In this document: positions 8,062 through 14,630 of the stretch, in pieces | How the letters are laid out: the number at the start of each line of letters is the position of its first letter | Position numbering within the stretch: the stretch's first letter is position 1 | Origin: Caldifarciminota bacterium | Lineage (GTDB): Bacteria > Hydrothermota > Tepidihabitantia > Tepidihabitantales > Tepidihabitantaceae | Direction of reading: 5' to 3' | DNA length: 64,000 nucleotides | NCBI GenBank assembly: GCA_026418295.1 | Contig: JAOABP010000001.1 | Location: forward strand, 186,001 to 250,000 | Notes under the pieces: generated by a model | Told to the model about the DNA's origin: nothing | What the model saw: the letters and a program-made list of their open reading frames with translations, nothing else | Databases searched by the model: none | Made by a program: the position numbers and the translations under genes

Positions 8062-8492
8062 TATGGCAGCTCCTTTTTCAGCCTTCTGTTCGGACCCAGC
8101 TTTTTCACCTTTTCGGTCACCTCGGTGACCAGTTTGGCAAACCGCTCCCCTTCAGATGCGGACACCCAGGCAAATGTTACCCTTCCGGGCTCAATGCCGC
8201 AGAACTCGAGGAGGTCGTTTAAGACCGCAAACCTCCGCCGGGCAACAAAGTTGCCGGTCAGGTAATGGCAGTCGCCCGGATGACAGCCGGACACGAGCAC
8301 GCCGTCCGCACCCTGCTGCAGTGCCTGTAAAATAAAAAAGGGGTCAACCCTGCCGGAACAGGGGACCCGGATCACCCGGATTGAGGGCGGATAGTGGAGC
8401 CGGGAGATGCCGGCAAGGTCCGCACCCGCATAGGAGCACCAGTTGCAGAGAAAGGCGACAATTCTGGGTTCAAAATTTTCTGCGTCCGGCAT
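8061..8492 (-). CDS. flxD: MvhD/FlxD-family 2Fe-2S hydrogenase delta-like subunit
   Basis: Small iron-sulfur protein of 143 residues of the methyl-viologen hydrogenase delta family. The family cysteines are present in FLCNWCSYAGADLAG, VPCSGRVD and SGCHPGDCHYLTGN. In methanogens MvhD connects hydrogenase to heterodisulfide reductase; FlxD does the same job for the NADH-dependent Flx proteins. It is the first gene of the operon, with a promoter 11 nt upstream of its start and no visible ribosome binding site. Confidence 0.92.
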   Translation of the reverse strand: MPDAENFEPRIVAFLCNWCSYAGADLAGISRLHYPPSIRVIRVPCSGRVDPFFILQALQQGADGVLVSGCHPGDCHYLTGNFVARRRFAVLNDLLEFCGIEPGRVTFAWVSASEGERFAKLVTEVTEKVKKLGPNRRLKKELP

Positions 8493-8503
8493 TTTGAATA
8501 AAA

Positions 8504-8531
8504 ATTATAATCATCCGGCAAATGGTGTCCA
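8504..8531 (-). promoter_or_regulatory. Promoter of flx operon
   Basis: On the minus strand TGGACA (8526-8531), a 16 bp spacer and a perfect TATAAT (8504-8509). The start codon of flxD is only 11 nt downstream of the -10 box, leaving a leader of about 4-5 nt. Confidence 0.65.
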
Positions 8532-8566
8532 GTCTGACCGCATCTGCGGTGAAAAAGGCAATAGCG

Positions 8567-8651
8567 GGATTTCTCGACTCCGCCTCGCTATCGCTCGGCG
8601 TCGCTCGAAATGACGGGAGGGAGAGGTCATTCCGAGCGTAGTCGAGGAATC
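8567..8651. repeat. Dispersed palindromic intergenic element, copy 1
   Basis: An imperfect palindrome of about 85 bp. The left arm begins GATTTCTCGACT and contains CGCTCGAAATGAC; the right arm reads GTCATTCCGAGCGTAGTCGAGG and continues to GAATC. A shorter copy occurs at 10792-10835. Such elements are often scattered between genes as REP/BIME-like or MITE-like sequences. Confidence 0.8.
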
Positions 8652-8659
8652 ACTTTCAC

Positions 8660-8699
8660 AATGCAAAATGCAAAGTGCAAAATGCAAAATGTAAAATGA
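8660..8699. repeat. A-rich 9-mer tandem repeat, copy with palindrome 1
   Basis: Four to five tandem units of the form ATGCAAAAT/ATGCAAAGT/ATGTAAAAT, 8 bp after the palindromic element. The same combination and order occurs at 10844-10887, so palindrome and 9-mer array behave as one composite repeat. Confidence 0.8.
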
Positions 8700-8717
8700 A
8701 AGCAGGAAACAAACCGC

Positions 8718-8747
8718 TTGACAGAAAGCGGGGTGATGGGTTATTAT
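8718..8747 (+). promoter_or_regulatory. Promoter of gene 8784-9338
   Basis: TTGACA (8718-8723), an 18 bp spacer and TATTAT (8742-8747). The TTG of this -35 box also happens to open the reading frame, but it is better read as promoter than as a start codon. Confidence 0.6.
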
Positions 8748-8783
8748 TTCCCGGTGTGGCAGAGCCACAGCAGGGAAAGTGAT

Positions 8784-9338
8784 ATGCTGGTAGCGCAGGG
8801 CACCAGCACCGTGCATTACTATCTGTATGAGTATACGGATGAGGAAGGTAATCCTCACGCAGTAATTTTTGAGGATTACAGCGTTGACAGTGAATCACCC
8901 GGTCCGGAATTTGTTGAGGTTACAATAGAACAGCTGCATCAGCGCGGATACCTGACTGCAAGTGAAAGGCTCGCTCAGACACCCAACGCAACAATTGACA
9001 CTCATACTTATGGTGGATTCAAGGCTGAGTCCTGGTTTGTGGGCTGGATAGATCAGCGCACCGGAAAGAAGAAATATGACAGTGGTGGAAAAACTACCCG
9101 GCCAAACCTGGGCGAATTATATCTGGATATGTGGTACAAAATAGTGAACGCACAGGGTGTTCAGGTGAATTTATTAGATCCGCCGCCAATTATACGACAC
9201 CAGTCTGACTCGATTGCATGGCATCATACTGCAGGTCATGGCGCAGGAACGACACATTCTCACTTTATCAAAGGCGAGCACGAATTCCAACTTCCGCCCG
9301 AGGCGATAATTCAGAGTCATGTAGAAGCCCAGTGGTAG
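8784..9338 (+). CDS. Protein of unknown function, His-rich C-terminal segment
   Basis: I do not recognise this 184-residue protein. It has no signal peptide or membrane segment. The N-terminal half is acidic with many aromatic residues (STVHYYLYEYTDEEGNPHAV); the C-terminal part holds a histidine cluster WHHTAGHGAGTTHSHF that could bind a metal or form a catalytic site. ATG 8784 is taken as start because an upstream TTG is part of a promoter. It is followed after 4 bp by the secreted beta-propeller-like protein and is probably cotranscribed with it. The pair sits between two copies of the composite repeat, which raises the possibility of local transfer. Confidence 0.6.
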   Translation: MLVAQGTSTVHYYLYEYTDEEGNPHAVIFEDYSVDSESPGPEFVEVTIEQLHQRGYLTASERLAQTPNATIDTHTYGGFKAESWFVGWIDQRTGKKKYDSGGKTTRPNLGELYLDMWYKIVNAQGVQVNLLDPPPIIRHQSDSIAWHHTAGHGAGTTHSHFIKGEHEFQLPPEAIIQSHVEAQW

Positions 9339-9342
9339 AACC

Positions 9343-10788
9343 GTGGGAATCCTGTATCAGGGGGCAGAGCCACATAGCAGATGCCGGGTTCTGCCCCTTT
9401 TAGCTGCTCTCATGCTGAGTTTTTTTAATTTGGTTAATGCCATCGACATATTATGGACCCGGCGGTATAATTTCGCATTTGACAAGTGGGCTTGGGGAGA
9501 TATTGACATTCTAACTGGAGATTTGATTGTGGCGGGCGAGAGTGATGTCGATTCCAATCCGGTCTTTGTGCTCATCCGGTATAACCGCGACGGTGATACG
9601 GTCTGGACCCGGGTGTTTGACAGTCCTTATCTGGACTGGCTTCATGGCTGTGCGGTTGACCGGGCAGGGAATGTCATCATTGCGGGCTCAATGACTTCGG
9701 GTGGCGGGGTGGTTAAATATGACCGGGACGGCAATCTGTGCTGGTATCGGCGGGTGTATCCGCGGCAGACAAATTACTTCTCCGGGGTGGCGAGCGATGA
9801 ATCACTGAACATTTATGTCGCCGGTGGACGCGGGAGTAATGCACAGCTGATGAAACTTTCACCTGCCGGTGAATCGCTGTGGTTGAAGGTGTATGATTTC
9901 GGCTATCCGCTTGAGGATATTGTTTCGCTGTATTATTCAACTGACGGTTACATTGCGGGAGCAGGGGATATTGCAGTTGGGGGAGGTCAGTTTGACTGTT
10001 TAAGTATAAAATGGAATGCAACTGGTGATGTTAGTTGGTTCCGCATTCTTCATATCAAACCCCAGGATGAAGCTAGAGATATTACCGCCGATTATGAAGG
10101 CAACATTTATATCACCGGTGATGTCTGGGAGGAGACGCAGCAGGGGATTGTCCAGCCGGACTCGTTTGTTACCGCCTGCTATCAGCCGGACGGCAGGCTG
10201 GACTGGGTCAGAGTTGACGGGTTAAGCCATTACAGCTGGGGTGAGGGGATCGGGTTTGATCCCTCGGGTCAGCTGCTGGTTGCCGGTGGCTGTTATGACA
10301 GCATTCTTGATGAATCGAGCGGTGCGATTCTGTGTTACAGTCTGGACGGCACACTGCTGTGGCACTGGACCTACCGGCAGGAGAACCAAAACTGCCGGTT
10401 TACCGATATCGTTATTGCCCAGCCCGGGGTGTGCTATGTTATTGGTGAGGTTGTCAGTGCTGATAATGATACCAGCGACTTTCTGGTGCTGAAACTGCGG
10501 TATCCGGTCGGGATGGCGAAGAGACGGCCGGCAGAAGTGCCGGGAGGTGATATTGCCTTTACCACTCTGGTCAGGGCGGGTGCACCTTTGCGGTTTTCTT
10601 TGCCCGGTGCTGGTGATTACCGGCTGGTGGTGCGGGATGTGAGCGGACAGGAGCGGGTGGTTTATGCGGGTTATCTGCCAGCAGGGGAGAACCACCTCAG
10701 CCTTCCCCAACTGCCCGCGGGTGTGTATTTTCTTGATCTTGCTGGTGCAGGGACACACAGCCGTCACCGGCTGGTGGTGGTGAAATAG
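9343..10788 (+). CDS. Secreted protein with SBBP-like beta-propeller repeats and C-terminal sorting tail
   Basis: Predicted exported protein of 481 residues. After a hydrophobic N-terminal segment (LLAALMLSFFNLVNA) comes a series of about 50-residue repeats built around phrases such as GDTVWTRVFDSPYLDWLHGC, VDRAGNVIIAG and GDVSWFRIL. These are typical of SBBP/beta-propeller repeats found in surface proteins. The last 80 residues form a Por-secretion-like tail ending PQLPAGVYFLDLAGAGTHSR and then a short basic end. It is therefore a probable substrate of the PorU/PorV sorting machinery encoded at 58915-63945. Its binding partner or enzymatic role is unknown. The GTG start follows the previous gene by 4 bp. 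Confidence 0.8.
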   Translation: MGILYQGAEPHSRCRVLPLLAALMLSFFNLVNAIDILWTRRYNFAFDKWAWGDIDILTGDLIVAGESDVDSNPVFVLIRYNRDGDTVWTRVFDSPYLDWLHGCAVDRAGNVIIAGSMTSGGGVVKYDRDGNLCWYRRVYPRQTNYFSGVASDESLNIYVAGGRGSNAQLMKLSPAGESLWLKVYDFGYPLEDIVSLYYSTDGYIAGAGDIAVGGGQFDCLSIKWNATGDVSWFRILHIKPQDEARDITADYEGNIYITGDVWEETQQGIVQPDSFVTACYQPDGRLDWVRVDGLSHYSWGEGIGFDPSGQLLVAGGCYDSILDESSGAILCYSLDGTLLWHWTYRQENQNCRFTDIVIAQPGVCYVIGEVVSADNDTSDFLVLKLRYPVGMAKRRPAEVPGGDIAFTTLVRAGAPLRFSLPGAGDYRLVVRDVSGQERVVYAGYLPAGENHLSLPQLPAGVYFLDLAGAGTHSRHRLVVVK

Positions 10789-10791
10789 AGG

Positions 10792-10835
10792 GACTTCTCG
10801 ATTATACCCCGCTTCGCTCGGCGTAGTCGAGGAAT
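10792..10835. repeat. Dispersed palindromic intergenic element, copy 2 (short)
   Basis: A 44 bp shortened version of the element at 8567-8651, with left arm ACTTCTCGATT and right arm GGCGTAGTCGAGGAATC. It begins just after the stop codon of the propeller protein and could act as a transcription terminator hairpin. Confidence 0.7.
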
Positions 10836-10843
10836 CGCTTAAA

Positions 10844-10887
10844 CAATGCAAAGTGCAAAATGCAAAATGTAAAATGCAAAATGAAAA
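10844..10887. repeat. A-rich 9-mer tandem repeat, copy with palindrome 2
   Basis: About five units of ATGCAAAGT/ATGCAAAAT/ATGTAAAAT in tandem, in the same order relative to the palindrome as at 8660-8699. The remaining bases up to the promoter at 11089 contain no gene that I can support. Confidence 0.8.
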
Positions 10888-11088
10888 GGGGGAGGGGTGC
10901 GGAGCTGAGGCGCTCTGCCGGTTTTCTCCATTCAGTTGGAGTCAGAAAAAGGGCGTAATTTCACATTTTCAACCTGACTTTCCGGGCAGGTGTTGCGGTA
11001 AGTTCCGGTTGTGCAGAGTGTTGGCAGGCTGATGCCGGTTTGTGCCGGAAAAGGGGGGGCAGTTCCCCCCACGGTCGGTTTATCGCAA

Positions 11089-11116
11089 TTGACAGTTTAT
11101 GATGCCGGGTTATACT
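11089..11116 (+). promoter_or_regulatory. Promoter of the BrxD/BrxHI-like cassette
   Basis: Perfect TTGACA (11089-11094), a 16 bp spacer and TATACT (11111-11116). The likely transcription start, about 7 nt further on, falls at the ATG at 11125, so the first gene appears leaderless. Confidence 0.7.
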
Positions 11117-11124
11117 GTATGGAT

Positions 11125-11988
11125 ATGGAAGGGCTGGCTGGCGTGCTGAAGGAGCTGGTCCGCCGGACACAGCAGGTGGTAAAGCGGATCGACGGCTATC
11201 AGGTCCTGCTGAGGGAGCCGGTGGCAAACGCCTATGAGCGGGCACGGGTGCTGGCGGAGATTGAGAAGCTTGTTGCCGGTTTTCCCGAGGGTGAGCTCCG
11301 GCAGAAACTGCAGGCGTGGCTGGTGTCGGAGCGGGCGCAGGTTGAGGAGGCAAAGTCGGAGTTCCGGTTTGAGTTCGGAAAAAGGCTGGTTGCCGGGCTG
11401 GAGGGGAGCGGGCTGGTAGTGCGGGGTCAGCTGCCGGTTCTGCGGATCGGATTTTTCACGGTCCGGGCAGATTTTGCCCGTGGTAAGGCGACCATCTTCT
11501 GGGGTCCGGAGATTGAGCAGATAAAGAGCGGGGTGCCGCTCGAACCGCTGGCGCTGGCAAGGCTGGTGCGGAGCTATCAGGAAAGTCTGGCAGGTAAAGG
11601 GATTAAGGAGCCGGCGGAGTTTCTTGTCCACCTGCTGGCGGCATATCGGCGCCGGTGCACCGCCGAGGGGCTGGCGGAAGGGGAGCGGGTTCTGCTTTCG
11701 GACCTGCTTGCCGAGCTGGTGCTTTTAAGTCAGCCTGAGAGTTTCCGGGTCAATCCGGTCCGGGAAAATTTTGTTGAGTATCCGCGCATCCGGTTCAGTT
11801 ATGACCTCTATCTGTTGAAGCGCTCCGGGGTGCGGGCGGTTGCCGGTCAGGAGCTGAGGCTGACCGTTGCCAACTTTGATGCGACCGCAAAGAAGAGCCG
11901 GGCGCTCTGGGTGCCGGACAGCGAGGAGGGGGACGGAACCTATTATTCCTATATTTCATTTGTGCCGGTCCGGAGCGCCGGTGCGTGA
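11125..11988 (+). CDS. Unknown coiled-coil protein, first gene of the ATPase/helicase cassette
   Basis: A 287-residue protein I do not recognise. Residues 1-90 are strongly helical and charged and probably form a coiled coil; about residues 100-135 look like a beta-rich segment (VRGQLPVLRIGFFTVRADF, then GKATIFWGPE); the C-terminus resembles a small beta sandwich. No signal peptide or membrane segment is present. It precedes the first ATPase gene by 27 bp and is probably its partner. The frame is open upstream to 11011, but a consensus promoter lies inside that stretch, so the start is set at ATG 11125 (MEGLAGVLKEL); ATG 11119 is the alternative. Base composition matches the host. Confidence 0.75.
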   Translation: MEGLAGVLKELVRRTQQVVKRIDGYQVLLREPVANAYERARVLAEIEKLVAGFPEGELRQKLQAWLVSERAQVEEAKSEFRFEFGKRLVAGLEGSGLVVRGQLPVLRIGFFTVRADFARGKATIFWGPEIEQIKSGVPLEPLALARLVRSYQESLAGKGIKEPAEFLVHLLAAYRRRCTAEGLAEGERVLLSDLLAELVLLSQPESFRVNPVRENFVEYPRIRFSYDLYLLKRSGVRAVAGQELRLTVANFDATAKKSRALWVPDSEEGDGTYYSYISFVPVRSAGA

Positions 11989-12015
11989 GCCGGACTGGCG
12001 GCAGAGGAGGTGGCA

Positions 12016-13281
12016 ATGGAGCGGGAGCTGGCACGGGCAGTAATCAACAAGCTCGGTTCCACCGGCACACCGCCGGAGTTCGGGATTGAGGCGTTTACCG
12101 TCGGGCTGGACCGTTATCTGAAGGTGATTGAGGAGGAGTATCTGGACGGCATCCTCAAGTTCAACCTTTCCAGCTTCAAGCTGATCACCGGCAATTACGG
12201 CGGCGGCAAGACCCATTTTCTCTATTCGGTGCGCAATCTGGCGTTCAGACACAACTACTGTGTCGCCTATGTGAGTCTGAACCCGACCGAGTGTCCGTTT
12301 GACAGGCTGGAGCTGGTCTATAAGGCGGTGGCGCTCAATCTGACCGCACCCCAGCCGACCGATGTGATTATGCCGCTGGGTGAGAAGGGGATTGATGCGG
12401 TGATCCGGCGCTGGGCAGGCGAGTGGCGGAAGAAGGAGGAGCGGACCGAACGGCTCGAAAGCTATCTGCTGGATCTGCCGATGACCGACTCCTCGAGCTT
12501 TTTCAATGCGGTGCGCGGGGCTTTCCAGTCGCTCTTGGCTGAGGACCTGGAGTCGTTTCAGGAGGCGGTGCAGTGGCTCAAGGGCGAGGAGGCAGACCGG
12601 GAGACCCGGGCGAAGTTCCGGATCTCGGAGCGGATTGACAGGTCGAGCGCCTTCCGGATGCTGCGCTCACTGGCGCAGTGGGTGCATGCGATCGGTTACC
12701 GGGGGCTGATTCTGCTGTTTGATGAGGCGGAGCGGGGAATGTCCATCGCCTCAGCCCGGGACAAGCGCCGGGCACTGGACAATCTGCGTCAGCTGGTTGA
12801 TGAGTGCGGCAACTCCCGTCTGCCCGGGGCGATGTTCTTCTATGCGGTCCCGGATGACAACCTGCTGCTTGAGGGTTCAGGTCCGGTTTATGAGGCGTTG
12901 AAACAGCGGCTCCGGAGCGTGTTTTCCGAGACCAATCCGGTCGGGGTGCGGATCAACCTTGAGGAGCTGGGGATGGAGCCGGTGGCGTTTCTCGAGGAGC
13001 TGGGGGTGAAACTGCGGGTGCTGTTTGAGCAGGCGTATGATGTCCGGCTCAGCGGTGCGGAGAAGGTGCTCAGGGTGCTGGCGCAGACCGCAATTGAGCG
13101 GTTTGTGCTTGATGTCAGCTACCGCCGGCTGTTTGTCGTTGCCGCGGTTGAGCTTCTGCACCGGCTCCGGGCGGAGCCGAACCTGAGCTTTACGGGCCGG
13201 GATGCGGAGAAACTGCTGCGGGTGACCACCCAGAAGCTGGAGAAGCGGGAGCAGGAGGCGGTGGAGAGTGAAGAGTTCTAA
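12016..13281 (+). CDS. BrxD-like AAA ATPase, copy 1
   Basis: P-loop ATPase of the BrxD/DUF2791 family, 421 residues. Walker A is GNYGGGKT at residues 59-66, Walker B is LILLFDEAE in the second third, and the rest is mostly helical. In BREX phage-defence loci BrxD occurs next to the helicase BrxHI; here two BrxD-like genes precede such a helicase with no other BREX gene. The start is ATG 12016, 5 bp after the ribosome binding site GAGGAGG at 12004-12010. The end overlaps the second ATPase gene by 14 bp. A role in loading or regulating the helicase on DNA is an inference from the gene pairing. Confidence 0.82.
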   Translation: MERELARAVINKLGSTGTPPEFGIEAFTVGLDRYLKVIEEEYLDGILKFNLSSFKLITGNYGGGKTHFLYSVRNLAFRHNYCVAYVSLNPTECPFDRLELVYKAVALNLTAPQPTDVIMPLGEKGIDAVIRRWAGEWRKKEERTERLESYLLDLPMTDSSSFFNAVRGAFQSLLAEDLESFQEAVQWLKGEEADRETRAKFRISERIDRSSAFRMLRSLAQWVHAIGYRGLILLFDEAERGMSIASARDKRRALDNLRQLVDECGNSRLPGAMFFYAVPDDNLLLEGSGPVYEALKQRLRSVFSETNPVGVRINLEELGMEPVAFLEELGVKLRVLFEQAYDVRLSGAEKVLRVLAQTAIERFVLDVSYRRLFVVAAVELLHRLRAEPNLSFTGRDAEKLLRVTTQKLEKREQEAVESEEF

Positions 13282-14623
13282 ACTGGTCTCCCATCCGGTT
13301 TTCGGCGAAGGGGAGGTCCTGGACAGCCGGTGGCAAGGGACTGAACTCTTGGTCCGGTTTCAGACCGGTCTGCGGCTCTGGCTGCCCCGGCACCGGGTGC
13401 GGTTTCTGGTTGAGGTTGACGAGTCGCTGCTCGATGCGGCGGTTGCCCGGAGTGCGGGCGTGGACCGGGTGAGCGCCTGCCGGATGATTGAGGCGTTCCG
13501 GCTCGGGATTGTGCCCCATCAGGATGTGGAGCGGTTCACCTTCGGCCGGGACCGGGAGCTGAAGCTGATTGACCAGGCGCTTGCCGGACTGGACCGGGGC
13601 AGGGGCGATGTGCTGATGTTTGAGGGTGAATACGGCAGCGGTAAGACCCACATCCTGGAGCTCGTCCACCACCGGGCGCTCCAGGCCGGGATGGCGGTCA
13701 GTCTGGTGCAGTTTGATCCGGTTGAGGTTTCCCCCCACCGGCCGAAGCGGGTCTACCGGGAGCTGGTGCGTAACCTGCGGTTCATCAGCGAGGGCCGGGA
13801 GGGCGGATTCCGGGAACTGCTCCAGCTGGCAACCCGGCTTGATCTCACCGACCATGTCTTCTTCGGTCCGCTCCTGCGCAAGCTGAAACGGCTCGAGCCG
13901 AACGCCCGGGAGAGCGAGGTGTTCTGGCAGTGGGTGGAGGGGGAGAGCACCAAGGAGTATGCGACCGAGATGCGCTCACCCTACCGGGTGCGCGGAGCGC
14001 AGGGGATTCCTGCCCTTTATGACTTCTCAACCGCCGCCGACTTCTACTGTAACATCATTTCCGCCATCTCCTGGATGAGCCGGCAGCTCGGTTTCCGGGG
14101 GCTGGTGCTGCTGCTGGATGAGGCGGAGACGGTGACCCGGCTCTGGGATATCGTCTATCTTTCCAAGAGCATCAACTTCATGGAGGGGCTGGTGCGGGTG
14201 GCGCTCAATGACCCTCAGCTCCGGGCGGTTTCGGACCGGCTGATTCACAATCAGGTCCGGCCCGTGCCCTATATCTACCGGGAGCCGGCACTGCTTTTGA
14301 TCTTTGCAACGACACCGACCCCGGGTGAATACGGCTATCTCCGGCTTGCCAATTCGGTCCGGCGGAGGCTGGAGCTGACACCGCTTGCCGAGCAGGCGCT
14401 GGTGGATGCGTTTGCGACCATGATCCGGGTTTACGAGCGGGCATATCCGGGCTTCAAACTGCCGGTTGAGGAGCAGAAACGGCTCCTTGCCTGGCTGGGC
14501 AGGCGCTCAAGTGGCGGGGTGCGGACCTTTATCAAGGGTTGTGTTGAGGCGCTGGATATCGCCCGGCTCCGGCAGCAGGGGATAATTTCCGCACCGGCGG
14601 AGATGTCAGGCCGGGCAGGATAA
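13268..14623 (+). CDS. BrxD-like AAA ATPase, copy 2, with N-terminal SH3-like domain
   Basis: Second ATPase of 451 residues. The first 50 residues contain LVSHPVFGEGEVLDSRW and LWLPRHRVRFL, a small beta-barrel pattern like that of CarD or UvrD-tail domains, which usually bind protein or nucleic acid. Residues 60-100 carry the family lead-in RMIEAFRLGIVPHQDVERFT before Walker A GEYGSGKTHILEL; Walker B is LVLLLDEAE. It shares the fold of the preceding protein but is clearly diverged, so the two may form a hetero-oligomer. The start GTG overlaps the previous gene by 14 bp, and the helicase starts 7 bp downstream. Confidence 0.84.
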   Translation: MKSSKLVSHPVFGEGEVLDSRWQGTELLVRFQTGLRLWLPRHRVRFLVEVDESLLDAAVARSAGVDRVSACRMIEAFRLGIVPHQDVERFTFGRDRELKLIDQALAGLDRGRGDVLMFEGEYGSGKTHILELVHHRALQAGMAVSLVQFDPVEVSPHRPKRVYRELVRNLRFISEGREGGFRELLQLATRLDLTDHVFFGPLLRKLKRLEPNARESEVFWQWVEGESTKEYATEMRSPYRVRGAQGIPALYDFSTAADFYCNIISAISWMSRQLGFRGLVLLLDEAETVTRLWDIVYLSKSINFMEGLVRVALNDPQLRAVSDRLIHNQVRPVPYIYREPALLLIFATTPTPGEYGYLRLANSVRRRLELTPLAEQALVDAFATMIRVYERAYPGFKLPVEEQKRLLAWLGRRSSGGVRTFIKGCVEALDIARLRQQGIISAPAEMSGRAG

Positions 14624-14630
14624 GGGAGAT

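Noticed and set aside
8660-10887. CRISPR-like repeats
   Set aside because: The 9-mer units are directly adjacent, degenerate and without spacers; no cas genes are present.
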